Translations under genes and position numbers: made by a program
Notes under the pieces: generated by a model
Seen by the model: the letters and a program-made list of their open reading frames with translations, nothing else
What the model was told of the DNA's origin: nothing
Databases searched by the model: none
Source of the DNA: Candidatus Omnitrophota bacterium
Lineage (GTDB): Bacteria > Omnitrophota > Koll11 > Gygaellales > Profunditerraquicolaceae
DNA length: 22,593 bases
Assembly: GCA_028719045.1 (NCBI GenBank)
Contig: JAQULD010000008.1
Span: forward strand, 1-22,593
Reading direction: 5' to 3'
Part shown: one piece after another, positions 1 to 6,914 of the stretch
Numbering within the stretch: the stretch's first letter is position 1
Layout: each line of letters opens with the position of its first letter

Positions 1-310
1 AGGTCATTATAACCGGAAGGCGCATGCCGGCGATGTTAAAAACCACCTCGCTCATATAAAACAACCCTTGAGAGCTCGTTGCGGTATAAGCCCTTACCCC
101 GGTAGCTACCGCGCCCAGCACTACGGACGCCGCGGAGTGTTCGGATTCCACATTAACAAACTGGGAACTCATTTTGCCGTTAGCCACAAATTGGGCAAGT
201 TCTTCGACAATATGGGTCTGCGGGGTTATCGGATACGCGGAGATCACCCCGGGTTTACATAATCTAACTGCTTCTGCTACTGCCAGCGAACCTTCTAAGA
301 ATTCTTTCAT
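1..310 (-). CDS. porA: 2-oxoacid:ferredoxin oxidoreductase alpha subunit, N-terminal part
   Basis: This gene runs off the left edge, so only about the first 103 residues are seen. It is the alpha subunit of a pyruvate- (or other 2-oxoacid-) ferredoxin oxidoreductase, which decarboxylates the oxoacid to acyl-CoA and passes electrons to ferredoxin. The family N-terminus is clear: an AYPITPQT motif near residues 25-32, a VESEHSAAS stretch, and [11 protein letters not shown] followed by YMSEV. The ATG at 310 overlaps the porD stop in an ATGA arrangement (307-310), implying translational coupling. The order G-D-A matches the four-subunit porGDAB type, so a beta subunit carrying thiamine diphosphate should follow outside the window. 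Pyruvate is the likeliest substrate, but a 2-ketoisovalerate enzyme (VOR) cannot be excluded from the N-terminus alone. Confidence 0.9.
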   Translation of the reverse strand, partial: MKEFLEGSLAVAEAVRLCKPGVISAYPITPQTHIVEELAQFVANGKMSSQFVNVESEHSAASVVLGAVATGVRAYTATSSQGLFYMSEVVFNIAGMRLPVIMT

Positions 311-570
311 TCCTTTTCTTCCTCTTTTATCATAAGTATGTCTTTTTTAGGACAGATCAACGCGCAATTTCCGCAACCTTTGCAATATGAGAAATCGCAG
401 TGGTGTGTATTTTTAGCCTCGCCCTCGATGCATCCTTCAGGGCAGATCAAAACGCACATTTTACAGCCGATGCAGTTTTTCTGCAGGAACTTCGGCTTTA
501 ATTCAACGCGCCAGGAGCCCGTTTTGTTGTTCTTGCTGGAACCCGGCTTTACCACTAATGGACCGAACAT
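307..570 (-). CDS. porD: 2-oxoacid:ferredoxin oxidoreductase delta subunit (2x[4Fe-4S] ferredoxin)
   Basis: This is an 87-residue ferredoxin-like electron-transfer subunit of the POR/VOR complex. Two CxxCxxCxxxC motifs are visible: Cys33, 36, 39, 43 and Cys63, 66, 69, 73. Each would contribute to one of two [4Fe-4S] clusters that carry electrons from the alpha/beta active site to external ferredoxin. A roughly 30-residue N-terminal extension with [11 protein letters not shown] is usual for PorD. It starts 9 bases after the porG stop and overlaps porA by four bases, so the three subunits are co-translated. Length and cysteine spacing are normal and nothing looks damaged. Confidence 0.93.
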   Translation of the reverse strand: MFGPLVVKPGSSKNNKTGSWRVELKPKFLQKNCIGCKMCVLICPEGCIEGEAKNTHHCDFSYCKGCGNCALICPKKDILMIKEEEKE

Positions 571-579
571 TTCTACCTC

Positions 580-1128
580 TTATTTTATATTTTTAATAAA
601 CTCCGCGCCCTGCTTAATGGCGGCGATATTGCCCTCCAGGGCCTTTCCGGAAAACCTTTGTTTTACCGCTTCGATCAGGGTTTCCACTTCGATTTCCCCC
701 GTGGCGGCGGCATACGCGCCTAATAAAGCGGTATTGCCCAAAGGCCGGCCTATAGTTTTTAACGCTATCTCGCTTGCGGGGACTACGAAAACCTTCTGGG
801 TAGCCTTTACCTTGGGTATTTCCAGGTCATCCTGCTTGCCGTTTATTATAGCAATGCCTTTCTCATTTAATCCTGAAAAACAGTTGAAACCGCGCATAAG
901 GGTCGAATCCACAATAATAACATAATCCGGCTGGTATATCTGGCTTCGCAGGCGCACGGGTTTTGAGTCCACGCGCACAAAGGCGTTCATCGGCGCACCC
1001 ATCCTTGCCGCCCCGAAATTGGGGAAGGCGTAAGGGTACATGCCTTTTAAGAAATATGCGTATCCCAGCAGAGCCGCTGTGGTTATCGCACCTTGCCCAG
1101 CGCGGGCATGAATGCGTATCTCTTTCAT
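580..1128 (-). CDS. porG: 2-oxoacid:ferredoxin oxidoreductase gamma subunit
   Basis: This 182-residue protein is the gamma subunit (POR family) of a pyruvate/2-oxoacid:ferredoxin oxidoreductase. The glycine-rich segment HARAGQGAITTAALLG at residues 7-22 and the following FPNFGAARMGAPMNAFVRVD stretch (from about residue 36) are family hallmarks. PVRLRSQIYQPDYVIIVDSTL then matches the conserved core. It is the first gene of the unit: a near-consensus promoter lies at 1167-1195, and a Shine-Dalgarno GGAG sits eight bases upstream of the ATG. porD follows after 9 bases. Length is typical. Substrate (pyruvate versus branched-chain oxoacid) cannot be fixed from this subunit. Confidence 0.93.
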   Translation of the reverse strand: MKEIRIHARAGQGAITTAALLGYAYFLKGMYPYAFPNFGAARMGAPMNAFVRVDSKPVRLRSQIYQPDYVIIVDSTLMRGFNCFSGLNEKGIAIINGKQDDLEIPKVKATQKVFVVPASEIALKTIGRPLGNTALLGAYAAATGEIEVETLIEAVKQRFSGKALEGNIAAIKQGAEFIKNIK

Positions 1129-1166
1129 CTTATATTGCTCCTTCTTTGATTAAGCAAAACGCAATT

Positions 1167-1195
1167 ATCATATAACTTCTTATCTTGTTTGTCAA
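1167..1195 (-). promoter_or_regulatory. Sigma70-type promoter of the porGDA operon
   Basis: On the minus strand a perfect -35 box TTGACA (1195-1190) is followed by a 17-base spacer and a -10 box TATGAT (1172-1167, five of six consensus bases). Transcription would start near 1160, leaving a leader of about 30 bases that contains the porG Shine-Dalgarno. It lies in the 92-base gap between ebfC and porG, the largest gap in the window. No terminator hairpin is seen after ebfC, so read-through may add to expression. Confidence 0.8.
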
Positions 1196-1220
1196 ATATT
1201 TTATTTTAAGGATATGCTTT

Positions 1221-1517
1221 TTAGGTGACCCCGGGGAGATTCATACCGGTGACCTCTTTCATTTTATCCGCGGCAACAGTCTGCGACTTCTTTATCGCCT
1301 TAAACAGGCTGTCTTTTATCGCCTGTTCAAGCGAAAGGCTTTCCATTGTTTTAAGGTCGCCGTTTATCTTGACGTCCTTTATTTCCTGCGACCCATTCAT
1401 GGTTATTTTTACCAGGCCGTTGGAGCTTTCAGCTTCGAAAACGGTATTTTCCAACTGCCGCTTTATATCCTGCATCTTCCTCTGCATATCCATCAAGGCT
1501 TTCATTTTGTCGAACAT
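1221..1517 (-). CDS. ebfC: YbaB/EbfC family nucleoid-associated protein
   Basis: This 98-residue protein belongs to the YbaB/EbfC family of small dimeric DNA-binding proteins that associate with the nucleoid. It shows the family layout: an N-terminal helix rich in Met, Lys and Gln (MDMQRKMQDIKRQLEN), a beta segment GLVKITMNGSQEIKDVKING, then C-terminal helices ending with KMKEVTGMNLPG. In many bacteria this gene sits between dnaX and recR, but neither is here. It is the last gene of the run coming from pncB, 17 bases after the flavoprotein stop, with an AAGGAATAGGA ribosome site. The promoter of porGDA follows. Confidence 0.92.
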   Translation of the reverse strand: MFDKMKALMDMQRKMQDIKRQLENTVFEAESSNGLVKITMNGSQEIKDVKINGDLKTMESLSLEQAIKDSLFKAIKKSQTVAADKMKEVTGMNLPGVT

Positions 1518-1534
1518 TCCTATTCCTTTCTTTG

Positions 1535-1999
1535 TTAAACCTTTTCCCTCTTCACTTCGCCTTTAGGGCCGATTTCCGCTATTTCTTCCATTTTTACTTT
1601 GAATATGGCGAATCTTTCGGGAATTGACACCTCAAAGCTCTGGTGGGATTTTTCCTTGTGCACTCCTTCAATGATCCTTTTGACGGAAAGGCTTATTTCC
1701 TTTTCCCTTAATTCGTTCAGTAACTTTTCGTAAGCCGCCCCCTTATCCACTATTTCCACAGGCCCGTTTATCTGGTAGCCGCTCAACGTCTCCGTGTCCA
1801 CGAAAGACAAGGACACTCTGGGGTTGGCTTTAAGGTTCTCCCAGGTCCGGCTTAAACTGTAATCCACCAAATAAATGAAATTGTTCTCGATCTTTAACAC
1901 GAACTTCGGGGCGGCGTTAGGCCTGCCGTTAAAATCCGAAGTGGCGACGCTGATGAACTCCCTATCCTTAAGAAATTCCTGTATTTTCTTGCTTAGCAT
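1535..1999 (-). CDS. Pyridoxamine 5'-phosphate oxidase-like FMN-binding split-barrel protein
   Basis: This 154-residue protein has the split-barrel flavin-binding fold of pyridoxamine 5'-phosphate oxidase-like proteins. Recognisable parts are EFISVATSDFNGRPNAAPKFVL near residues 14-36, IYLVDYSLSRTWENLKANPRVSLSF in the middle, and YQINGPVEIVDKG after it, which follow the usual strand order. Proteins of this group bind FMN or related cofactors, but their substrates are often unknown, and the family call does not mean it makes pyridoxal phosphate. It overlaps the stop of the upstream membrane protein by seven bases, with GGGGAAAAAC as ribosome site, so the two are probably co-translated. Confidence 0.8.
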   Translation of the reverse strand: MLSKKIQEFLKDREFISVATSDFNGRPNAAPKFVLKIENNFIYLVDYSLSRTWENLKANPRVSLSFVDTETLSGYQINGPVEIVDKGAAYEKLLNELREKEISLSVKRIIEGVHKEKSHQSFEVSIPERFAIFKVKMEEIAEIGPKGEVKREKV

Positions 2000-2424
2000 T
2001 GTTTTTCCCCGGTTAAGGACCTGGTTTTACGGCAATTCGCCCTACACTGTTTGTAGTGCATAAAAACCGCAAGGATTATGATAAAATAAAAAATGTATTC
2101 GACAGGCCCGATAGTCTCAAATATCTTTTCATTAGACAACCATTCCCAGAACCATAGGGCGGCGAAGATACCGGTCAAAAGTTTAAAATGCATAACCTTC
2201 GTCATATCCGCCGAAGGATAAGCGCTTGCTAAATCGAAAAACGATTTTCCTAAAACGATATTGATAAGGCCGAAACACATAAGATTGAGCATATGCAGTT
2301 CGAAAGACGGGTTAAACCGCGCGCCGGCTGTATATTTAGGCGCCAGATACGAAAGCACAAAACAGATCAGCCCCTGCACCAGCAATATGCCGCCTATGAT
2401 CTTAAACACCGCTTTCGTCTTCAT
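1993..2424 (-). CDS. Small four-helix membrane protein, unrecognised
   Basis: I do not recognise this 143-residue protein. It has four hydrophobic stretches that look like membrane helices: about residues 7-27 (IIGGILLVQGLICFVLSYLA), 44-60, 82-97 (LLTGIFAALWFWEWL) and 107-123 (VEYIFYFIIILAVFMHY). The charged C-terminal tail contains three cysteines (QCRANCRKTR and a terminal Cys). No signal peptide or catalytic motif is evident. It lies between a Minf_1886 gene and an FMN split-barrel gene, and its stop overlaps the latter's start. No good Shine-Dalgarno precedes the ATG. It is reasonably certain to be a real gene because it fits the operon, but its role is open. Confidence 0.7.
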   Translation of the reverse strand: MKTKAVFKIIGGILLVQGLICFVLSYLAPKYTAGARFNPSFELHMLNLMCFGLINIVLGKSFFDLASAYPSADMTKVMHFKLLTGIFAALWFWEWLSNEKIFETIGPVEYIFYFIIILAVFMHYKQCRANCRKTRSLTGEKQC

Positions 2425-2439
2425 AATGCTTAAAATTAT

Positions 2440-2829
2440 TTAATTCCCTTTTATTATATTATCCCGCAGTATATTCTTGCCGAATACGGAATCAAAATCA
2501 TACACATCCTTGAAATCATCTATGGAATCTTTTTCGGTCTTTGAGAATATACGGTTGTCCACCATGTTAAAAACGATATTGCCGAAATCTTCGGTTTTGA
2601 AGATCCCCCAGTGTTTTAAAACGGTTTTGGACATAACGCCGTATTTCTCTATGATCAGCTCACGGATGCCCTCCAGAAGTTCTTTGCCGGTCAGGTGAGT
2701 TTCTTTTTTCAGTTTCTTCTGGGTAAAATACAGCGCCTGCAGGACAAATTCATAAGCATCCGGCTTATAACGGCTGTCTTTTCCGCAGATATCCTCAACC
2801 GCTTTGTAGAAATTTCTTTTCTCTTCCAT
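2440..2829 (-). CDS. Minf_1886 family protein of unknown function
   Basis: This 129-residue soluble protein matches what I recall of the Minf_1886 family, a short conserved protein typical of Planctomycetes, Verrucomicrobia and relatives. Diagnostic features are an N-terminal YKAVEDICGKDSRYKPDAYEFVLQAL-like segment, a YFTQKKL stretch, HLTGKELLEGIRELIIEKYG and LKHWGIFKTEDFGNIVFNMV, followed by an acidic C-terminal half with SVFGKN. No catalytic motif is known to me. It starts three bases after the pncB stop. The family supports, but does not prove, a PVC-like lineage. Confidence 0.8.
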   Translation of the reverse strand: MEEKRNFYKAVEDICGKDSRYKPDAYEFVLQALYFTQKKLKKETHLTGKELLEGIRELIIEKYGVMSKTVLKHWGIFKTEDFGNIVFNMVDNRIFSKTEKDSIDDFKDVYDFDSVFGKNILRDNIIKGN

Positions 2830-2832
2830 CCT

Positions 2833-4191
2833 CTATTGCCTCTTGGAAAGCTTCGCCTTTAGTTCGCTGGTCAATTTTACAAGCGCCGCGCTTACCTCCA
2901 CAGGATATTCGTATTTGGAATGTATATCGCTTAAAGGTTTTGCGAACCCGCGCAGCTGGGTCCTGGAATATTCCCGGATTTTATCAAGAGAAGGCTGACC
3001 GTGGACTATTTCTCCCGCTTCGATTACTTTTTGCAGCAGGGCCTTCCCTTTTATTTTTTCCTTCTCCAGCGCCAAAACATCTTTTAAGTACACGCCCCGT
3101 TTGTCCTTTAACCTGAAAACCTGTTTTCTGCCGGGATAGGTAACCTTACCGTGGCTTAGTTTCATCGTGGGCAGAAAATCGCCTGTCTTGCCGGTAACTT
3201 CGCTTAACTTATAGATCACATCGAGGTAAGGAGCATCGGCGCTTGTCCCCATATTTGTTCCCACCCCAAAATTATCCACAGGCGCTTTAAGGCTCACTAA
3301 TTTATTTATCTTGAGTTCATCGAGGTTACCGCTCGCGAAGATCTTTACGGAATTTAAACCCGCCTCATCCAGGGCTTTTCTGGCCAGGCGCGAAAGCGCA
3401 TCGATATCCCCGCTGTCCAGCCTTATACCCTGCAGGCTGTGGCCTCTTTTCTTAAGTTCAAGCGCTACTTTAACGGCATTTTGTATCCCCTTAGGCGTAC
3501 TATACGTATCCACAAGCAGGATACTCCTATCGGGGAATACACTGCAGTAAGCTTTAAAACTTTCCTTCTCATTCTCAAAAGACATCACAAACGAATGCGC
3601 CATAGTGCCCGCCACGGGTATTTTATATAATTTTCCCGCCAGCACATTGGATGTGCCGCAAAAACCCGCTATATAAGAAGAACGCGCCACTTTTATACCG
3701 GCATCCATGCCGTGTGTCCTTCTTAAGGAAAAATCGTAAAGCCCTTTCCCTCCAGAAGCGGCTACTACACGGGAAGCTTTACTCGCGATCATCGTCTGTA
3801 AATTCACCGTGTTAAGCAGGAAACTTTCGATTAACTGCGCTTCAATCACAGAAGCGGTCACCCTGATAACCGGCTCACCGGGAAAAAACACCTCCCCTTC
3901 AGCCATGGCCCAGACGTCGCCTTTGAACTTAAAAGCCGACAAATATTCCAGGAAATCACCGGAAAATATTTTAAGGCTTTCCAGATACTCCAAATCCTGC
4001 GCCTGGAATTTCAAGCCACTGATATAAGCCAGTATATCCTGCAACCCGCAAAAAACCATATACGCGCGCGATTCAGGGAGCTGCCTTACGAACAGGTCAA
4101 AAGTCGCCCGCGTATCCTTTTTATACCGCAGAAAACATTCGGACATGGTAAACTCATACAAGTCGGTCAACAGCGCGGTATTTTCAGGCAT
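2833..4191 (-). CDS. pncB: Nicotinate phosphoribosyltransferase
   Basis: This 452-residue enzyme converts nicotinate and phosphoribosyl pyrophosphate to nicotinate mononucleotide, the first step of NAD salvage (Preiss-Handler pathway). The N-terminus TALLTDLYEFTMSECF is the family start. The phosphorylated histidine of the family should be His160 in FSLRRTHGMDAG. GIRLDSGDIDAL (255-266) and FGVGTNMGTSADAP (308-321) form the phosphoribosyl-binding part. The start is three bases after the TlpA-like gene stop without a clear Shine-Dalgarno, so translation is probably coupled. A salvage route to NAD would suit a metabolism running on NAD(H) and ferredoxin. Confidence 0.95.
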   Translation of the reverse strand: MPENTALLTDLYEFTMSECFLRYKKDTRATFDLFVRQLPESRAYMVFCGLQDILAYISGLKFQAQDLEYLESLKIFSGDFLEYLSAFKFKGDVWAMAEGEVFFPGEPVIRVTASVIEAQLIESFLLNTVNLQTMIASKASRVVAASGGKGLYDFSLRRTHGMDAGIKVARSSYIAGFCGTSNVLAGKLYKIPVAGTMAHSFVMSFENEKESFKAYCSVFPDRSILLVDTYSTPKGIQNAVKVALELKKRGHSLQGIRLDSGDIDALSRLARKALDEAGLNSVKIFASGNLDELKINKLVSLKAPVDNFGVGTNMGTSADAPYLDVIYKLSEVTGKTGDFLPTMKLSHGKVTYPGRKQVFRLKDKRGVYLKDVLALEKEKIKGKALLQKVIEAGEIVHGQPSLDKIREYSRTQLRGFAKPLSDIHSKYEYPVEVSAALVKLTSELKAKLSKRQ

Positions 4192-4194
4192 ATA

Positions 4195-4677
4195 TTATTT
4201 CGCAATCATTTTTCCGTATTCGTTGGGGAAAGTATGGCCTTTAAAGGCAATGATGCCTTTGCTGTTTATAAGCACGTAAGTAGGCACGCCCAGGACATCA
4301 AAGGATTTTGCGGCAACGGTATCTTCGTCCAAATAAACCCTGAGATTGATTTTACGGCTATTCACGAAATTCCGGACCTTAGCGGCGTTTTCTCCGACGT
4401 TCGTAGGCAGGATACTGACCCCGTCCTTAGCCAGCTGGGCGGCCTTTTCATTAAGCACCGACATTTCCTGCCTGCAATACGGGCACCAGGTGGTCCAGAA
4501 AAACAGTAAAACCGGCTTATTTTGAAAATCCGAAAGGCTTACTTTGTTATCCTTTAAGTCCACGACGGTAAAATCAGGCGCCGCCACATCCTGTTTGCTT
4601 TGGACAGTTTCCATGCCAAAGATAAAATTCTGCGCCAGCAATAACGGTAAAACCATCAAAAATACTTTCTTAATCAC
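4195..4677 (-). CDS. TlpA/ResA-like periplasmic thioredoxin
   Basis: This is a membrane-anchored or exported thiol-disulphide oxidoreductase of about 160 residues. The GTG at 4677 is chosen because GGGAGG lies five bases upstream and the codon overlaps the ccdA stop (GTGA); a longer ATG reading from 4761 would run far into ccdA. Residues 2-20 form a hydrophobic signal or anchor after two lysines. The redoxin domain follows, with active site WCPYC (Cys65, Cys68) and a cis-proline at VPT (Pro132). Its partner is the upstream CcdA, which would keep it reduced. The likely job is reducing exported cysteines, for example in cytochrome c maturation or general periplasmic thiol control; the target is not evident here. 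Confidence 0.88.
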   Translation of the reverse strand: MIKKVFLMVLPLLLAQNFIFGMETVQSKQDVAAPDFTVVDLKDNKVSLSDFQNKPVLLFFWTTWCPYCRQEMSVLNEKAAQLAKDGVSILPTNVGENAAKVRNFVNSRKINLRVYLDEDTVAAKSFDVLGVPTYVLINSKGIIAFKGHTFPNEYGKMIAK

Positions 4678-5345
4678 ATTAACCTCCCGGCTTCGAAAAT
4701 AAAGTATTCGCCAATGGCAATCAGGATAAACCCGTTGAGCCTTTTTATACGAGCCATCCACAGTTCGGATTTAGCCAGATTAAAGAACATCCCGCCAAAA
4801 GTTCCTACCAAGATTAATAAAAAACCCATCCCGTAAGCAAAAACAAAAAGCAGCGTCGCCCCGTAAAGTATATTCTGTTTCTTGGCTACTATAAGAAGTA
4901 TCGTGCCTAATGCCGGAGCGGTACAGGGTCCCGCGATCAGGCCTGAAGCCATCCCCAGGAGTAACGCGGCAAAGTAGCTTCCGGTCTTGTGGATCTTATT
5001 CTGCAGGCGGACACCCATAAAATTAAAATTCCATGTATCGAATAAAGATAATCCGGAGATTATACAGGCATTGCCGACGACAAGCGATGATACAGGGCTT
5101 GCCGCGACCTGTCCGAATAATTTTCCCGTTAAAGAGGCGATAAGCCCGAGCGCAGAATAAATGATCGCCATCCCCAGGACATAAACAAGGCTATGGAGTA
5201 ATCCGCGCAGATGGGAATTTCCCTTTTTTAACCCCAGAAAACTTAGCGTCACCGGGACAAGCGGATACACGCACGGAGAGAAACTTACCGCGATCCCGCC
5301 CAGAAATGCTGCGAGGTAACCTATGGACTCACCTTGTGGCATCAT
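4674..5345 (-). CDS. ccdA: CcdA-type thiol-disulphide transport membrane protein
   Basis: This 223-residue integral membrane protein belongs to the CcdA/DsbD transmembrane family, which carries reducing equivalents from cytoplasmic thioredoxin across the membrane. The two functional cysteines are in SFSPCVYPLVPVTLSFLG (Cys25) and GPCTAPALG (Cys141), both flanked by the usual prolines. About six hydrophobic helices are visible. It lacks the periplasmic domains of full DsbD; the separate TlpA-like protein encoded just downstream (stop and GTG start overlap) supplies the outside redox partner. The ATG at 5345 overlaps the end of cutA by 17 bases; a second ATG at 5342 is equally possible. Confidence 0.92.
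   Translation of the reverse strand: MMPQGESIGYLAAFLGGIAVSFSPCVYPLVPVTLSFLGLKKGNSHLRGLLHSLVYVLGMAIIYSALGLIASLTGKLFGQVAASPVSSLVVGNACIISGLSLFDTWNFNFMGVRLQNKIHKTGSYFAALLLGMASGLIAGPCTAPALGTILLIVAKKQNILYGATLLFVFAYGMGFLLILVGTFGGMFFNLAKSELWMARIKRLNGFILIAIGEYFIFEAGRLM
4683..4688 (-). promoter_or_regulatory. Ribosome binding site deciding the GTG start of the TlpA-like gene
   Basis: GGGAGG on the minus strand, five bases before GTG at 4677. It sits inside the last codons of ccdA and supports the short start over the in-frame ATG at 4761. Confidence 0.8.
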
Positions 5346-5640
5346 TTATCCAACCTAAGTATTCTTTGTTTCCGGAGATCACCGGCAAAGCGATTATCTC
5401 GGGGACCGTGTAGCTGTGCAGCGATTTTATTTTTTTTATGAGCCTCTTTACCAAAGCCTTACGCGTCTTAATAACAAGCAGAAGCTCCCGGGACTTTACG
5501 ACTTTGCCTTCCCACCAATAGACCGATTCTATTCTGTCGGAAATGTTGACGCAGGCCGCGAGTTTTTCTTTTATTAAAGCTAAAGCTATCCTGTCCGCTT
5601 CTTTTTTGGAAGAAACAGTCACGAGAATTACTGAATGCAT
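5329..5640 (-). CDS. cutA: CutA divalent-ion tolerance protein
   Basis: This 103-residue protein is a complete CutA1, a small trimeric cytoplasmic protein first linked to copper tolerance in E. coli; its true role is still debated. Conserved segments are LVTVSSKKEADRIA near the start, EKLAACVNIS (about 29-38), VYWWEGKVVKSRELLLVIKT (44-63) and LHSYTVPEIIALPV near residue 80. The ATG at 5640 is preceded by no Shine-Dalgarno. Instead an extended -10 box ends six bases before it, so the mRNA from that promoter would be leaderless. It overlaps ccdA by 17 bases downstream. Confidence 0.95.
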   Translation of the reverse strand: MHSVILVTVSSKKEADRIALALIKEKLAACVNISDRIESVYWWEGKVVKSRELLLVIKTRKALVKRLIKKIKSLHSYTVPEIIALPVISGNKEYLGWINDATR

Positions 5641-5646
5641 ATGATA

Positions 5647-5675
5647 ATCATACCACGAATTGACATGGGGTTCAA
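5647..5675 (-). promoter_or_regulatory. Promoter of cutA predicting a leaderless mRNA
   Basis: On the minus strand a -35-like TTGAAC (5675-5670) is followed by a 17-base spacer and TATGAT (5652-5647), with TGG directly before the -10 making it an extended -10. Six bases (TATCAT) separate the -10 from the ATG at 5640, so the predicted start of transcription is at the A of the ATG. The -35 overlaps the pgeF stop codon. Confidence 0.7.
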
Positions 5676-6397
5676 GATATCAGCATGGCCACCGACATCA
5701 TCCTGCCGCTGGAATCTTTTTCTTTCCTGTACGAATAGAATTCATCATTATTGCAAGCCGTGCAAACCATGCTGTCAAAAATATTTTCCTCTTTTATCCC
5801 GCTTGCCAAAAGCGTATTCTTATTCGCTTTAGCCAGATCGAGGTAAAGCCGGCCTTCCCTTTCGATAACATATTCAGGGAAAAAATCCCTGATTTCCTTT
5901 CCGACTTCGTAACAGCAGCTTCTTATCGCGGGGCTTAACATCGCGTGTAAGTGGCGCGGGTCCACGCTAAACCTTTCTTGCATCGCGCCCACGGTTTTAG
6001 CGGCTATATTTTGTTTTGTGCCCCGCCAGCCCGCGTGCACGAGGCCCAGCGCCCTCTTTACCGGGTCAAACAAAAATACCACAAGGCAGTCCGCGCTGAA
6101 TATTGAAAGAGGCAGCCCGGGATGATCGGTTATCAGCGCGTCCGTGTCCTCTATGGCGGTATCATAGACAAGGGCGCCTTTCCCGGAATCAAAAGGGGTC
6201 ACATATCTGATTTTATCTGAATGGACTTGTTTGGCGCAGACAAGAGCGCGGTAATCGATACCTAATTCACTTAAGAAAACGCGGCGGTTCTTTACTGAAT
6301 CCTGGGCGGGCCCATAACATAAAGACATGTTGCCGTGGCTTTTGCGGCTTGAGCCAAAAACAATTCCCCGGGATAAAACCTCAGTTTTTACGTCCAT
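5672..6397 (-). CDS. pgeF: Peptidoglycan editing factor PgeF (laccase-domain, YfiH family)
   Basis: This 241-residue protein belongs to the YfiH/PgeF laccase-domain family. Members were long called multicopper polyphenol oxidases, but the E. coli protein corrects peptidoglycan precursors that carry L-serine in place of L-alanine; purine nucleosidase activity has also been reported. The metal-site motifs are present: KQVHS (His59), FSADCLVVF (Cys104) and VHAGWRGT (His121). IRSCCYEVG follows at about residue 158, and the C-terminus has CNNDEFYSYRKEK. The start overlaps the DUF167 gene by 17 bases. Length is normal. Confidence 0.92.
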   Translation of the reverse strand: MDVKTEVLSRGIVFGSSRKSHGNMSLCYGPAQDSVKNRRVFLSELGIDYRALVCAKQVHSDKIRYVTPFDSGKGALVYDTAIEDTDALITDHPGLPLSIFSADCLVVFLFDPVKRALGLVHAGWRGTKQNIAAKTVGAMQERFSVDPRHLHAMLSPAIRSCCYEVGKEIRDFFPEYVIEREGRLYLDLAKANKNTLLASGIKEENIFDSMVCTACNNDEFYSYRKEKDSSGRMMSVAMLIS

Positions 6398-6611
6398 CTT
6401 GTATTTCCACCAGTTTGTCCCTTGACTTATCGCCTTTTAAGATATTAACCTGGTATTTTTTTACTCCCAGGTATTCAGCCAGCAGTTCAATCAGTTGTTT
6501 ATTCGCCAGCCCCTCATAAGCAGGCTTGGTCAGGTAAACCTTAAGGGCCCCCTCTTCTTTTTTAACCAGGTTCCTGCTTGCCTTAGGGACAACGCGGATC
6601 TTAATGATCAT
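6381..6611 (-). CDS. DUF167/YggU family protein
   Basis: This 76-residue protein matches the DUF167 (YggU) family of small alpha/beta proteins of unknown function. It starts with IIKIRVVPKASRN, followed by LKVYLTKPAYEGLANKQLIELLAEYLGV, the usual helix with a conserved Ala-Asn pair, and VNILKGDKSRDKLVEI at the end. It overlaps the membrane-protein gene upstream by four bases (ATGA, 6608-6611) and pgeF downstream by 17. In many genomes this family sits next to yggT or pgeF-like genes, and the pairing with pgeF here fits that. No enzymatic residues are known. Confidence 0.88.
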   Translation of the reverse strand: MIIKIRVVPKASRNLVKKEEGALKVYLTKPAYEGLANKQLIELLAEYLGVKKYQVNILKGDKSRDKLVEIQDGRKN

Positions 6612-6913
6612 TTTTTAGAAGCGAACTTATAGGCGTCAACTATGCTATATATGCCAACCGCGCAAATCACGATTAAACCGATAAAGAATAATCCGCAGCC
6701 GGCTAACAGGATTTTAAAAGATGCGATCCTGCCCAGGAACCAGCCTCCGATAACGATACTTCCGGCCAGGAAAACAAGCAAGCTTAAAGCTGAAAAAAAT
6801 ATTATAACCAGCCCTTTTTTGATCTGGCCGTTATAAAGCTGGCCCAGGCCGTTAAAAACAAAAGACAGGACTGCCGCTGTCCCGGGATGAAGGGTGGTAT
6901 TCGGGCCGGCCAT
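6608..6913 (-). CDS. Small TM2-like membrane protein
   Basis: This 101-residue protein has a short N-terminal segment with LHPGTAAVLSFVFNGLGQLYNGQIKKGL, resembling the start of TM2-domain and related short membrane proteins. The G-x-GQLYNGQxxKG motif precedes two or three hydrophobic helices at about residues 35-57, 62-87. No function is known for the family; TM2 proteins are often accessory membrane proteins. It starts one base after the rmuC stop with an AAGGAG ribosome site, and its stop overlaps the DUF167 gene start. Confidence 0.75.
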   Translation of the reverse strand: MAGPNTTLHPGTAAVLSFVFNGLGQLYNGQIKKGLVIIFFSALSLLVFLAGSIVIGGWFLGRIASFKILLAGCGLFFIGLIVICAVGIYSIVDAYKFASKK

Positions 6914-6914
6914 G

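Noticed and set aside
338..925. 195-codon open frame on the plus strand
   Set aside because: It lies opposite porD and porG, whose proteins are clearly conserved; its translation resembles no family and there is no ribosome site.
2453..2458. TATAAT on the minus strand near the end of the Minf_1886 gene, possible promoter for the membrane protein
   Set aside because: No -35 box at 16-18 bases and no TGn extension; AT-rich sequence makes one such hexamer unsurprising.
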